DNA of 64,000 nt from Faecalibacterium sp. Lineage in GTDB: Bacteria > Bacillota > Clostridia > Oscillospirales > Ruminococcaceae. Positions 33,055 through 41,344 of this stretch are shown here, one piece after another. Position 1 is the first letter of the stretch, and the number at the start of each line of letters is the position of its first letter. The DNA is taken from positions 116,071-180,070 of the forward strand of contig JALCRP010000004.1 of NCBI GenBank assembly GCA_022652735.1, read 5' to 3'. The position numbers and the translations under genes were made by a program. The notes under the pieces were generated by a model. The model saw only the letters and a list, made by a program, of their open reading frames with translations, did no database searches and was not told where the DNA came from.

Positions 33055-34197
33055 TTATTTTTTGATCGGCCGCTCAAACTTCGGTGCATCGTAATACATA
33101 TAAATCTGGCACGGGATCATGCCGTTATACATCTTGCGGCGCTTGGTGGCGCGCTTGCCGTAATGCGTCTCAAACTCCATATCGGCCGTGATGACGTTCA
33201 CCCCGGCGCACGGAGATTCCGCCATGCGCTGCCCCAGTATGCGGGCCAAGTGCGCCGCCTCGGCAGGGTTGCCGAGACGTTCGCCGTAAGGTGGGTTCGT
33301 CAAAATGATTCCTTCCGGCTTCGCAGTGAAATCCGCCACATCTGCCACAGCAAAATGGCACCGCTTATCCACGCCGGCAAGCTTGGCGTTTTCCGTTGCC
33401 AGCGCCACAGCGGCCGGGTCAATATCAAAGCCGAAGCCCTCAAAACCGGCGTCCAGCTTCGTTTCTGCCAATGCCTTCTGCCGCTGCTCTGTCCAAACCT
33501 CGGGCGGCACAAAGCTGTAGTTTTCGGCCGCAAAGCGCCGTTTCAGGCCCGGCGCGATGTTCAGCGCCTTTTCGGCCGCCTCGATAATCAGCGTACCGCT
33601 GCCGCAAAACGGGTCCTCGACGAGGCTGTCACGCCGGACGCGCCCGACGTCCGCGATCGTGGCGGCAAGCGTCTCTTTGATTGGGGCTTCCGTCGCGTTG
33701 CGGCGATAGCCGCGCTTGTGCAGGCCCTCGCCGGTGGTATCCAACATCACCTCGCAGACGTTCTTTCGCAGCGAAAAACGGATGCGGTATTCGGTGCCCG
33801 TCTCGGGCAGCGTCGAAACATGATGGTACTGCATCAACCGCTTAACCACGGCCTTTTTCACAATGCTCTGGCAGGCGGGCACACTCGAAAGCTGGCTGGA
33901 AAGCGAAGAGCCTTTCACCGGAAACTCGGCGTCTGCCGGCAAAAGCTCCTCCCACGGAATCGAGAAAACGCCGTCAAACAGCTCATCAAACGTCGTCGCC
34001 GGATATGTTTTCAGCAAAAGCAAAACGCGCTCGACCGTGCGCAGATTCAGGTTTGCCGCGGCGATCATCTCCGGCCCACCGGCAAAATGCAGGCGGCCGT
34101 CCGTCACCTGAATATTTTCCGCGCCAATGCGCTTAAGTTCAAAGCTGGCTGTGGCTTCACAGCCAAAGTAGCACGGTGCAATCAGTTCATATTTCAT
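33055..34197 (-). CDS. THUMP-domain class I rRNA methyltransferase (RlmL/YpsC-like)
   Basis: 380 residues. N-terminal ferredoxin-like plus THUMP region (AATANLRTVERVLLLL-type segment), then a Rossmann methyltransferase with DPFCGSGTLIIEAA (SAM site), FGFDIDPAAVALATENAKLAG and the catalytic LTNPPYGERLG (NPPY motif of N2-guanine methyltransferases). It should methylate guanine in 23S rRNA, as YpsC/RlmL do. Start 34197 (MKYELIAPCYFGCEA) is preceded by AGGATAGGAA. Single gene between terminators. Confidence 0.88.
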   Translation of the reverse strand: MKYELIAPCYFGCEATASFELKRIGAENIQVTDGRLHFAGGPEMIAAANLNLRTVERVLLLLKTYPATTFDELFDGVFSIPWEELLPADAEFPVKGSSLSSQLSSVPACQSIVKKAVVKRLMQYHHVSTLPETGTEYRIRFSLRKNVCEVMLDTTGEGLHKRGYRRNATEAPIKETLAATIADVGRVRRDSLVEDPFCGSGTLIIEAAEKALNIAPGLKRRFAAENYSFVPPEVWTEQRQKALAETKLDAGFEGFGFDIDPAAVALATENAKLAGVDKRCHFAVADVADFTAKPEGIILTNPPYGERLGNPAEAAHLARILGQRMAESPCAGVNVITADMEFETHYGKRATKRRKMYNGMIPCQIYMYYDAPKFERPIKK

Positions 34198-34215
34198 ATT
34201 GTTCCTATCCTTTTC

Positions 34216-34250
34216 CAAAAAAGGGCCTGCCCCGGATGGGGCAGGCCCTG
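34216..34250 (-). terminator. Terminator of the S1-domain gene
   Basis: 12-bp stem AGGGCCTGCCCC / GGGGCAGGCCCT followed on the reverse strand by TTTTTT. Confidence 0.9.
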
Positions 34251-34267
34251 TACGTTCCGTCAGCAAA

Positions 34268-34843
34268 TTATTTTTTATGCCCGCGCGGTGCATAACCGCC
34301 GCCCCGGCGCCCCGCAACCTCACGGTCAAGGTCCGCCATCTTTTCCTCGCTCTGATTTTTAAAGCGGTCCATCATGTCCTCAAAGCTGAGGTTATCGCAG
34401 GCCGGCGCAGATTTCGGGTCCCACACATGCGGCGCACCGCCGCTGCGCGGGCCACCGCGGCGCCCACCACCGTTCCCGCCATGAAAGCCGCCGCCATTTC
34501 CGCCGTGAAAACCGCCGCTGCCGCCATGAAAGCTGCCATTTCCGCCGTGGAAACCACCGTTTCCGGTATGTGGCCGGCTATCCGGGCGCCCTGCCCCGCG
34601 CGGAGGCGGCGGCAGAAGCCGTTTGATTGACAGCGCGATTTTGCCGTCGGGCGCGATGCTCATCACCTTGACGTTCACCGTTTGGCCCTCCTGCAAAACC
34701 GTATGCAGGTCCTGAATAAACTCGTTCGACACTTCCGAAATGTGAACAAGGCCCGTTTTGCCTTCCGGCAACGCGACAAAAGCCCCGAAATTCTTGATTC
34801 CGGTGACTTTGCCTTCCAGTACGCTTCCTACCTCGATTGCCAA
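34268..34843 (-). CDS. S1 RNA-binding protein (YabR-like) with Gly/His-rich repeats
   Basis: 191 residues. Residues 1-75 are one S1 domain (VGSVLEGKVTGIKNFGAFVAL, then GLVHISEVSNEFIQD and VKVMSIAPDGKIALSIK). Residues about 90-130 are a low-complexity tract in which GGFHGGNG-type units recur about six times. The C-terminal part has ACDNLSFEDMMDRFKNQSEEKMADLDRE, the tail of clostridial YabR proteins. Bacillus yabR lies after divIC, as here. Probably binds RNA or ribosomes. The His/Gly repeat is unusual for the family. Confidence 0.87.
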   Translation of the reverse strand: MAIEVGSVLEGKVTGIKNFGAFVALPEGKTGLVHISEVSNEFIQDLHTVLQEGQTVNVKVMSIAPDGKIALSIKRLLPPPPRGAGRPDSRPHTGNGGFHGGNGSFHGGSGGFHGGNGGGFHGGNGGGRRGGPRSGGAPHVWDPKSAPACDNLSFEDMMDRFKNQSEEKMADLDREVAGRRGGGYAPRGHKK

Positions 34844-34966
34844 ACCTCAATACTCTCCTGTTACTATAAATTCAGCGTAGGGGCCCGCAAGAGCCCGCGC
34901 CTGCTGTTCTGTTTTTGCGCGCGGCGGCACAGTTTTGACATAAAGCGCTCTCTGGCCGCAGCGCTT

Positions 34967-35272
34967 TTATTTGCCGGACATATCCACGAAAACACGCTCG
35001 TTCGGCGCCGCATAGCCGTAGGTATCGCGCGCGATTCGCTCCAAAATCTCGTCGTCATTGCCTTCCAAAACGCGCTGCAGCTCTTCATTTTCCTCATTTT
35101 GCTGCTTCAACTGCGCTTGTAAAGAAGAAAGCTCCTGCTGGCGATTTGCGATTTCCACGCGGTTGGAAATATAGGCCGCAAGCATGCTTACAATCAGGAT
35201 GCCGAACGCACAGCGCAGCATCAACGTGGAGAAATGAAAATGGCGATGCCGGTCGCCGTGTACTTTCGCCAT
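34967..35272 (-). CDS. divIC: Septum formation initiator DivIC/FtsB
   Basis: 101 residues. A short cytoplasmic His-rich N-terminus (VHGDRHRHFHFS), one membrane helix (LRCAFGILIVSMLAAYISN), a coiled coil (ANRQQELSSLQAQLKQQNEENEELQRVL) and the end DEILERIARDTYGYAAPNERVFVD that is characteristic of DivIC. It joins FtsL and DivIB in the divisome. Start at 35272 chosen from GGAGAGAG upstream and conservation. It follows yabQ by 27 bases, as in Bacillus. Confidence 0.92.
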   Translation of the reverse strand: MAKVHGDRHRHFHFSTLMLRCAFGILIVSMLAAYISNRVEIANRQQELSSLQAQLKQQNEENEELQRVLEGNDDEILERIARDTYGYAAPNERVFVDMSGK

Positions 35273-35299
35273 AAGCTCTCTCCTCTCCGCAAGATACAT

Positions 35300-35758
35300 C
35301 TACACGTTTGAATTATACAATATTGGGCCGTGCTTTTGCAACTGTTTTGTGCGTTTTTGAGAGAGTTTTTTATGTATTTTTTCCTTTTTATGGGCGGTGT
35401 AGTACAATTTTATCTTGTTCCAAAAAGGAGAAAGCACACGCCGCCGTAAAAAGCGAAAAGGCGCCAGCAGGATTTGGCATATTGCAGCGCGCAGCGGTGC
35501 CAAAAGGTTTTCTCCGGCCGCCGCGCCGAGCGCCAGCCCCACCGCCATATACCAGCGCAGCTCACCGGCGCCGCTGCGGCAGGCTGCGAAGCTTTGCAGC
35601 AAGATCAGCGCGGCCCCTGTACACAGAAAATCCGGCCAGAAATGCATCTTGCCGCGCCGCATGGGAAACAGGCAGCGTACCATCGCCGCCAAAAGCCCGA
35701 GGCCCATACACTGTACGAGATCATACGCCGCGCGCAGCGGCCCGATCGGTGGTACCAT
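35300..35758 (-). CDS. yabQ: Spore cortex biosynthesis protein YabQ
   Basis: 152 residues, several hydrophobic segments in the first 90 residues and a basic C-terminus (KIKLYYTAHKKEKIHKKLSQKRTKQLQK). The N-terminal AAYDLVQCMGLGLLAAMVRCLFP segment and position identify it. YabQ is a forespore-membrane protein needed for spore cortex in Bacillus. It begins at the ATG overlapping the yabP stop (TGATG), so the two are coupled. About 60 residues shorter than Bacillus YabQ. Confidence 0.85.
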   Translation of the reverse strand: MVPPIGPLRAAYDLVQCMGLGLLAAMVRCLFPMRRGKMHFWPDFLCTGAALILLQSFAACRSGAGELRWYMAVGLALGAAAGENLLAPLRAAICQILLAPFRFLRRRVLSPFWNKIKLYYTAHKKEKIHKKLSQKRTKQLQKHGPILYNSNV

Positions 35759-36057
35759 CAGCGCGTCAGGCGGTGCCAGAAACCGCCGGCAGAAGCATGC
35801 GTTTCCGTATAGACAATCTCATCCACCTGCCCGCTGAAATGCACCTCGCCCGTTTCGAGGCTCAAGGTGCTGACCGAAAGCTCCCGCCCCGTGATGGAAA
35901 GCAGCCCGCGGCCCGTTTCCATCGTCGCACCATTTTCGTCGCAGCTAATCATGCGCAGCACACCGGTTGCCGTCAGGCGCTTGCGGTCTTCCAGAATCAG
36001 GTTGTGCGGCATCGCCTTTTCGGGCGCCGGGCGGGTATTTTCCGCTTTTTTCTCCAT
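35758..36057 (-). CDS. yabP: Sporulation protein YabP
   Basis: 99 residues. HNLILEDRKRLTATGVLRMIS, then TGRGLLSITGRELSVSTLSLETGEVHFSGQVDEIVY is the YabP/YqfC core. In Bacillus YabP is made in the mother cell, with a role near the spore coat/cortex. Located between rqcP and yabQ, the standard order. The first 15 residues are charged and not conserved; a later start at residue 16 (MPHNLI) is possible. Confidence 0.9.
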   Translation of the reverse strand: MEKKAENTRPAPEKAMPHNLILEDRKRLTATGVLRMISCDENGATMETGRGLLSITGRELSVSTLSLETGEVHFSGQVDEIVYTETHASAGGFWHRLTR

Positions 36058-36109
36058 TGGCTTTTCCCTCCCCCGTTCGTTTCATTGTATGCAGGGGAAA
36101 AGCCGAAAA

Positions 36110-36355
36110 TCACCCTTCCAGAATCTCGAACATTTCGCGCGCCACATCCTTGGTATGCGGCTCCTCGTTGTTCAGCACACGCACCTTGATCGGGCGATTG
36201 CCGAACGTGATCTCGATCTCATCGCCGATCTGCACCTCGCTGCTGGCCTTAGCGACTTTGCCGTTAAGCAGAATTCGCCCTGCATCGGCCACTTCGTTGG
36301 CCACCGTGCGGCGTTTGATAAGGCGCGACACCTTCAAATATTTATCCAAACGCAT
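36110..36355 (-). CDS. rqcP: S4-domain RNA-binding protein RqcP
   Basis: 81 residues forming a single S4 domain: MRLDKYLKVSRLIKRRTVAN, AGRILLNGKVAKASSEVQIGDEIEI. The Bacillus homologue (YabO/RqcP) works with RqcH on stalled 50S subunits to add alanine tails to unfinished peptides. Conserved length and gene order (hup-rqcP-yabP-yabQ). Own ribosome site AAAGGAG. Located after the hup terminator. Confidence 0.9.
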   Translation of the reverse strand: MRLDKYLKVSRLIKRRTVANEVADAGRILLNGKVAKASSEVQIGDEIEITFGNRPIKVRVLNNEEPHTKDVAREMFEILEG

Positions 36356-36380
36356 AATATCTCCTTTTTAGTCGGAAAAG

Positions 36381-36415
36381 AAAAGGCCCGCCTTCCGAGC
36401 CGGAGGGCGGGCTGC
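36381..36415 (-). terminator. Terminator of hup
   Basis: GC-rich stem of about 13 pairs (CGGAGGGCGGGCT with its near-complement) followed on the reverse strand by CTTTTCTTTTC. Partial read-through would feed rqcP. Confidence 0.8.
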
Positions 36416-36426
36416 CGTGGCAAAAA

Positions 36427-36696
36427 TTACAGAACGTCCTTCAGAGCCTTGCCGGCCTTGAAAGCAACCGTGCGAGAAGCCGGGATCGTGATCGGCTCTT
36501 TGGTACGCGGGTTACGGCCCTTATGCTCTGCGCGCTCATGCACCTCAAAAGTGCCGAAGCCGGAAATGGCGATCTTCTCGCCGCCCTTCAGGGCGCCGGT
36601 CATCGCTTCGACAGCCGCGTTCACAGCCTTCTCAGCATCCTTTTTGGTCATGTCAGCATCAGCAGCCACCTTGGCAATCAGTTCAACTTTCGTCAT
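36427..36696 (-). CDS. hup: HU-family DNA-binding protein
   Basis: 89 residues. MTKVELIAKVAADADMTKKD, AISGFGTFEVHERAEHKGRNP and PITIPASRTVAFKAGKALKD are the helical body and the beta-arm of HU. It bends and coats DNA as the main nucleoid protein. Start at 36696 preceded by GGAGG. The codon choice is strongly biased and conserved, as expected for an abundant protein. It lies between mazG and rqcP. Confidence 0.97.
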   Translation of the reverse strand: MTKVELIAKVAADADMTKKDAEKAVNAAVEAMTGALKGGEKIAISGFGTFEVHERAEHKGRNPRTKEPITIPASRTVAFKAGKALKDVL

Positions 36697-36751
36697 AATT
36701 CTAGAACCTCCACATTTTTTATCAGTACAGGCGGTTTGCCTGAGCACTGCA

Positions 36752-37489
36752 TTAAAGTTCGCCGCCGTGTGCGGCATGGAAACGTTTCGTTTCCTGTTCA
36801 AGCGCTTCTTCCGCATCCAGCCCTTCGGTACGCAGCCAGTTGGCCGCGGCAAAGAGATAGGCCCCTGCCTGCGCTTCGGCAGGCGGATTTTGGGCCGGTG
36901 CGCCCGGCGCAGAAGATGCTTTCGAGGCAGCCAACGCCGCTTTCAGCGTATTTTCGGCTGTTTTCAGCGCCTGATACGCTTCGGCGGAATCTGCCGTAAC
37001 GGTGCCATACGGCTCGGCCCGTTTTTGGGTTTTCTGGGCCTTCATCAGGGCCGGCAGCGTAACCGGCACGGAATCCAGTTCATCGGCCAGGCTTTGCCGC
37101 CCCTTTTCCCTATTTTTGAGCGCATCCCAATCGTTTAATCCATCGGATTGCGCCGCCGCGCCGGAAAAAATATGCGGGTGACGGAAAATCAGCTTCCGGC
37201 AGACGCCATCACAGACATCCGAGAAGGAAAAGCCGCCTTTTTCTTCTTCCATGCGGCTGTGCAGCGCAACCTGCATCAGCACATCTCCCAGCTCCTCACA
37301 GAGCAGCGTGGCGTCCTCTCGGTCGATCGCCTCAAGAACCTCATACGTTTCCTCTAAGAAGTTTTGGCGGATAGAAGTATGCGTCTGAACCTTATCCCAC
37401 GGGCAGCCCGAAACGGGATCTCGCAGCAGAGAAATGATGGCGGCCAAATCTTCGGCATCGTATTTTTCTTTTGCCGGATATTGTGTCAT
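36752..37489 (-). CDS. mazG: Nucleoside triphosphate pyrophosphohydrolase MazG
   Basis: 245 residues. First MazG domain: GCPWDKVQTHTSIRQNFLEE, then ETYEVLEAI and ELGDVLMQVALHS with the metal-binding ExxE(12-28)ExxD pattern. The second domain (LAAANWLRTEGLDAEEALEQETKRF-like) is short and lacks most of the catalytic residues, joined by an Ala/Pro-rich linker. It hydrolyses abnormal or excess NTPs to NMP and PPi. First gene of the sporulation/division block, promoter at 37523-37551. Confidence 0.92.
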   Translation of the reverse strand: MTQYPAKEKYDAEDLAAIISLLRDPVSGCPWDKVQTHTSIRQNFLEETYEVLEAIDREDATLLCEELGDVLMQVALHSRMEEEKGGFSFSDVCDGVCRKLIFRHPHIFSGAAAQSDGLNDWDALKNREKGRQSLADELDSVPVTLPALMKAQKTQKRAEPYGTVTADSAEAYQALKTAENTLKAALAASKASSAPGAPAQNPPAEAQAGAYLFAAANWLRTEGLDAEEALEQETKRFHAAHGGEL

Positions 37490-37522
37490 ATGCTGCCTCC
37501 CAAAGGTTGGATCGCATGGAAT

Positions 37523-37551
37523 ATTCTAGCGCAAAATCGCCTGTTTTGCAA
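37523..37551 (-). promoter_or_regulatory. Sigma-A promoter of mazG
   Basis: Reverse strand TTGCAA, 17 bases, TAGAAT, 33 bases before the start. Confidence 0.7.
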
Positions 37552-37610
37552 GCAAATCCACAACAAAAAACAAGGAATCCGCTGCTTCTCGTCAAATTTG
37601 TGAGAACCCA

Positions 37611-37662
37611 CAAAAAAACGGCTCGGAATTCTCAATTTCTCAAGAATTCAGGGCCGTTTTTT
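37611..37662 (-). terminator. Terminator of the zinc-ribbon gene
   Basis: Long imperfect stem: ACGGC outer arms and GAATTCT/AGAATTC inner arms, followed on the reverse strand by TTTTTTTG. Confidence 0.8.
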
Positions 37663-37670
37663 GCTTTAAT

Positions 37671-38066
37671 TTACAGCTGTGCGCCGCATTTATTGCAGAA
37701 CAGCGCATCCTCCGGCACCTCTGCGCCGCACTGCGGGCAGATGCGCGCCGTCGGGTTCTCCGCAGGGGCCGCCAGCGGCATTTCTACCGCGGCCGGGCCA
37801 AGGGCTGTTTTCGTCTGTTCGATCTCTTGCTCCAGTGCACCGATCGCGTCGATGTACTTGTCGGTCAAAGGCTGATTGGACTCGCCGCTTTTGGCGAGGC
37901 TGTAAACCAGCGCGCCCAGCTCCCGCTGTGCTTTCGCCAATTTGGTCTGATCGTTCAGAATCTTGACCTGCATCTTGGCCTTTTCCGTAAGGTCGAGCGC
38001 GGCGCTCTTGCCTTTTTCGGCATATTCCAGCCCGGTTTCTTTGATCTTATTAAAATCGAATTCCAT
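37671..38066 (-). CDS. Zinc-ribbon domain protein, unknown
   Basis: 131 residues. Residues 1-80 are helical and charged (YAEKGKSAALDLTEKAKMQVKIL, then LAKAQRELGALVYSLAKSGESNQP); the C-terminal 30 residues are a zinc ribbon, CPQCGAEVPEDALFCNKCGAQL, with two CxxC pairs. Similar small proteins are widespread in Clostridia without assigned function. Start 38066 is fixed by AAAGAGGTG upstream. Monocistronic with its own promoter, and a leader of about 165 bases rich in hairpins. Confidence 0.82.
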   Translation of the reverse strand: MEFDFNKIKETGLEYAEKGKSAALDLTEKAKMQVKILNDQTKLAKAQRELGALVYSLAKSGESNQPLTDKYIDAIGALEQEIEQTKTALGPAAVEMPLAAPAENPTARICPQCGAEVPEDALFCNKCGAQL

Positions 38067-38235
38067 ACAAGACACCTCTTTCATCTTATTCGAGACGATC
38101 CCACGGGAAAACCCCGGGGAAGATGCACGGGAGCTATTCTGTCCGGCAGGCGTTTTCTGCCGTTTTTGCGGCCGATCCAATCGGCCCGCCGCGCCGGCGG
38201 CAGCGCGCTGCCTGTAAAAGAATCGTCCTGCGGTT

Positions 38236-38264
38236 ATTATACCGCATCCGGCAGCCCGCCGCAA
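38236..38264 (-). promoter_or_regulatory. Promoter of the zinc-ribbon gene
   Basis: Reverse strand TTGCGG, 17 bases, TATAAT. The resulting leader (38067-38229) includes GGCAGCGCGCTGCC and GGCCGATTGGATCGGCC palindromes. Confidence 0.65.
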
Positions 38265-38280
38265 CTTTTGCAGAAAATTT

Positions 38281-39231
38281 TTACAGCTTGCTCTCAATTT
38301 GGAAACAATTTGCGGCAGCGCCCGCTTTTTTTGCGGCCGCTTTGGCCCCGCTGTAAAATTCTTTCAAAATCATGCTGCCCTCCGGGATGGCCGTAACGGG
38401 CAGCGGCATCACCTCAGCAAAGCGTTCCGCCGTCTGCCGCATCAGCGCATATTCAGGACAGTGCGGGTCCGTAGCGGCCAGCGCCTGCGGCACAAGCCCC
38501 GCGATAATGCCCAGCTCGTAGCTGAACGAAGTATCCAGCACCAAATCGGCCAGATTTTTATAGATCTTGATATATTGGTTTTCGCCGTCCAGCACTCTGT
38601 CCCACATGCCAAGCGTTTTTTCGGGGCTATGGCCGCGCTCGGCTGCATCTCGCAGCACACGCCGGCAAAGGCGGATGTCCCGTGTATTAATCAGGCGGCG
38701 GCCATCCTTCGAGTATTCTTCGCGCAGGCCCGCATAGATGCGGAACAGCTTTTCCTCCGGCAAAACGCGCGTCAGCTCAGGGTTCAGGGCGTGAATGCCC
38801 TCTACGATACATACGCCGCCATCCAGCGAAAGATGCTCGCGCTCGCGCGCGGGCTTTTCTTGGACGAAATCATAAACAGGCAGGTCGCTTTCGCCCTTTT
38901 CGTTCAGTTCGCCGAGGCAGCGGTTGATCTCGGGCATGTTCAGCGTGGCCGGGCTTTCGTAATCCTTTGTGCCGTCGGGCAGGGTGGGATAGTTTTCCGC
39001 GCCGAGAAAAAAGTTATCGAGGCTTACCACTTTGGCCGGGGTACCGTCTTTCGCCAGTTCGTCGGCCAACAAGTGGGCGCTCGTCGTTTTACCGCTGGCG
39101 GAAGGGCCTGTCAGCATAATAATCCGCGCGCCGGACGCCCGGATTTTTTCGGCGGCACGTGCCAGACGCTCGCCATATTCCCGCTCGCCTTCCGCGATCA
39201 CATCCGTTTCATTTTTGAGAGCGACGTTCAT
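38281..39231 (-). CDS. Uridine kinase-like nucleoside kinase
   Basis: 316 residues. Walker A GPSASGKTT in RIIMLTGPSASGKTTSAHLLAD, then VVSLDNFF, LPVYDFV, CIVEGIHALNP and RDIRLCRRVLRDAAERG, the phosphoribulokinase/uridine kinase fold. It would phosphorylate a nucleoside, probably uridine or cytidine. The longer clostridial homologues have an N-terminal TGS-like domain that is absent here. The start is uncertain: ATG at 39231 has GGTGGAG upstream and overlaps hemZ by 23 bases; ATG at 39276 has AAAGGAG at a longer distance. Confidence 0.8.
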   Translation of the reverse strand: MNVALKNETDVIAEGEREYGERLARAAEKIRASGARIIMLTGPSASGKTTSAHLLADELAKDGTPAKVVSLDNFFLGAENYPTLPDGTKDYESPATLNMPEINRCLGELNEKGESDLPVYDFVQEKPAREREHLSLDGGVCIVEGIHALNPELTRVLPEEKLFRIYAGLREEYSKDGRRLINTRDIRLCRRVLRDAAERGHSPEKTLGMWDRVLDGENQYIKIYKNLADLVLDTSFSYELGIIAGLVPQALAATDPHCPEYALMRQTAERFAEVMPLPVTAIPEGSMILKEFYSGAKAAAKKAGAAANCFQIESKL

Positions 39232-40696
39232 CAGGCTGATCTCCACCAGCCGTTTGGGTACCTGCACAGCGTTCATAAAAATCAGAAACTCCTTTTTTTC
39301 GGTCCAGCACTTCGGCAAAGCGCTGCACATATTCTGCCGGATACTTGAAATTGAAGATGCGCTCGATCCGGCTGCCGCCCGGCTGCACCAGCTTCGTGCT
39401 GCCGCCCGCCCCCGCGGATAGGATGGTGTGCACTTCCTCCATGATATAGATATTGTAATATCCCTCATGGCCCGGCCTGCACCAGCCCACGTTTTCAAGG
39501 TTTTGCAGCGTGTTCTTCTGGCGGTAGAGGTAATATGGGCGATAGCCCGCCTCTGCCAGCAGCGTACATTTTTCCAGCATCGCAGCCACATCGGCATGCT
39601 GCTCGTCGGCGTGGCCTTCCATCATCATACGGGATGCCCGTTTCAGTGTCAGCGTATGCACCGTGATATTTTCCGGTGCCAGCGCGATCGCGCGGCGCAG
39701 GCTTTTTTCAAAGCCCGCGACCGTATCCCCCGGCAGCCCCGCGATCAGATCCATATTGATGTCGGCATGGCCCGCGGCGCGCGCCTCGGCATAGCAGCGC
39801 TCGATGTCCGCCGCCGAATGCTTGCGCCCGATATTGGCCAAAACCGTATCCGAAAACGTCTGCGGGTTGATGGAAATGCGCGTCGCACCAAGCTCCTTCA
39901 AGATCGCCAGTTTTTCGGCATCGGTACAGTCGGGCCGGCCGGCCTCCACCGTGTATTCGTCCACTTTTTCAAGGTCGAAAGTATCCCGAACTGTCTCCAT
40001 CAGCTGGCGCAGCTGGGCCGCGTTCAGGCTGGTGGGCGTACCGCCGCCGATGTAGATCGTGCGCAGGCGCAGCGCATTTTGGTCGGCCTGCCGGCGGATA
40101 GCGCGGATCTCCGCGCAAAGCTTTTCGACATAGGGCTGCACAAGTTTGCGGTCTCGCCCAAGGTTGCAGCTGACAAAGCTGCAGTAGCTACACCGCGAAG
40201 GGCAGAACGGGATGCCGATATAGAGGCTGTAATCCCGGCCGGTGCGGCCCGCTTTCAAAATCGGCTCCTGTAAATCAGCAATGCTTTTTGCCATTTGGAA
40301 TTTTTCGGGCGTACAATCGAACTGGCGCAAAAACAGCGCGGCAATGTCCGTTTCGTCTTTGCCGGCGGCGCGCGCGTCGTGGATGATGCGCACCGGGCGC
40401 ACCCCTGTCAGCTTGCCCCACGGCGGGCGAATGCCCGTCTCTTCGCGCAGCAGATCATAGACGAGGCTTGCCAGCGCAAAATCCGGCTTTTCGCCGTCCG
40501 GCAAAGCGGCGGTTCGCGTTTTGGTTTCGCCGCCGCGGCGCAGCACGGCGCACAGGTTATCCCCCGTAAGCTGTGCCAGCACAGCATCCTCGCCTTCGGC
40601 CGGCGGCTGCGCCGTGATCGGCGCCAGCGGAAAAAACAGGCGGATCAGATGTTCCACCTCATAGCCGGAGGCAAGCCCGTCAATATAGATTTTCAT
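39209..40696 (-). CDS. hemZ: Radical SAM coproporphyrinogen dehydrogenase-like protein HemZ
   Basis: 495 residues. N-terminal extension with EVEHLIRLFFPLAPI, then the radical SAM motif YIGIPFCPSRCSYCSF (CxxxCxxC), GGGTPTSLNA, and the HemN-like ARRISINPQTFSD-type segment ATRISINPQTFSDTVL. The family member in Bacillus is HemZ, an oxygen-independent coproporphyrinogen III oxidase homologue. No other haem genes are nearby, so a role in haem synthesis is unproven; it may act on another substrate. Start 40696 has GAGAAGG just upstream. Confidence 0.87.
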   Translation of the reverse strand: MKIYIDGLASGYEVEHLIRLFFPLAPITAQPPAEGEDAVLAQLTGDNLCAVLRRGGETKTRTAALPDGEKPDFALASLVYDLLREETGIRPPWGKLTGVRPVRIIHDARAAGKDETDIAALFLRQFDCTPEKFQMAKSIADLQEPILKAGRTGRDYSLYIGIPFCPSRCSYCSFVSCNLGRDRKLVQPYVEKLCAEIRAIRRQADQNALRLRTIYIGGGTPTSLNAAQLRQLMETVRDTFDLEKVDEYTVEAGRPDCTDAEKLAILKELGATRISINPQTFSDTVLANIGRKHSAADIERCYAEARAAGHADINMDLIAGLPGDTVAGFEKSLRRAIALAPENITVHTLTLKRASRMMMEGHADEQHADVAAMLEKCTLLAEAGYRPYYLYRQKNTLQNLENVGWCRPGHEGYYNIYIMEEVHTILSAGAGGSTKLVQPGGSRIERIFNFKYPAEYVQRFAEVLDRKKGVSDFYERCAGTQTAGGDQPDERRSQK

Positions 40697-40728
40697 ATCC
40701 TTCTCCGTTGTTTGCGTTTTATCCGTGT

Positions 40729-41328
40729 TCACTCGCAGAACGCCCGGATAAAGCTGTTGCCGCCCATCTCGCGCCCATAGGTCGAGAAATCCTCATGCCC
40801 GGGCAAAACCTTTGTCATTGTGGGCAGCGCAAGGCTTTTGAGCTTTTTGCAGCTTTCCACCATCTCCGCGTGGCTGCCGCCGGGCATATCCGTGCGGCCC
40901 GTATCGCCCGCAAACAGCGTATCCCCGGTAAAGAGCAGCTCACCGCACAAAATGCATACGCTGCCCTTGGTATGGCCCGGCGTATGCCAGACGGTAAAGT
41001 GCAGCTCATCCACCGAAATCGTTTCGCCTTCGGCATAGCCGCTGTCGGCGGCAGCCAGCGGATACATCTGGCTGCCCTGCGTATCGGCGGCCTCGCAGTA
41101 AAGCTTGGCATGCCACTCTTTTTTCAGCGCTTCGGCCGCGCCCACATGGTCAAAGTGGCCATGCGTACAAAAGATATGCGTCAGCACGTCGTTTTCCTGT
41201 TTCAGGTAGGCGTCATACTGTGCCGCCTCGGCCGCCGGGTCGATGATGACGGCGTGGCCCGCCTGTGTAATCAGCAAAAAGCTATTGGTGTAAAGCGGCT
41301 CGGGGCCGTTGAGGTGAAAGATTTTCAT
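40729..41328 (-). CDS. MBL-fold hydrolase, glyoxalase II-like
   Basis: 199 residues. Metal motif CTHGHFDHVGAAEAL (HxHxDH), then HTPGHTKGSVCI and LFTGDTLFAGDTGRTDMPGGS, LPGHEDFST. This is the compact bacterial glyoxalase II/YcbL-type hydrolase, lacking the C-terminal helical domain of true glyoxalase II. Likely a thioester hydrolase for metabolic clean-up. Between relA/spoT and hemZ, the order common in Firmicutes (rel, then dtd or MBL, then hemZ). Confidence 0.87.
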   Translation of the reverse strand: MKIFHLNGPEPLYTNSFLLITQAGHAVIIDPAAEAAQYDAYLKQENDVLTHIFCTHGHFDHVGAAEALKKEWHAKLYCEAADTQGSQMYPLAAADSGYAEGETISVDELHFTVWHTPGHTKGSVCILCGELLFTGDTLFAGDTGRTDMPGGSHAEMVESCKKLKSLALPTMTKVLPGHEDFSTYGREMGGNSFIRAFCE

Positions 41329-41344
41329 AGAGTGTCCTCATTTC

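Noticed and set aside
38281..39597. Single 438-codon frame for the nucleoside kinase starting at 39597.
   Set aside because: The first 100 codons lie in another frame inside hemZ, have no family similarity and are shadow sequence.
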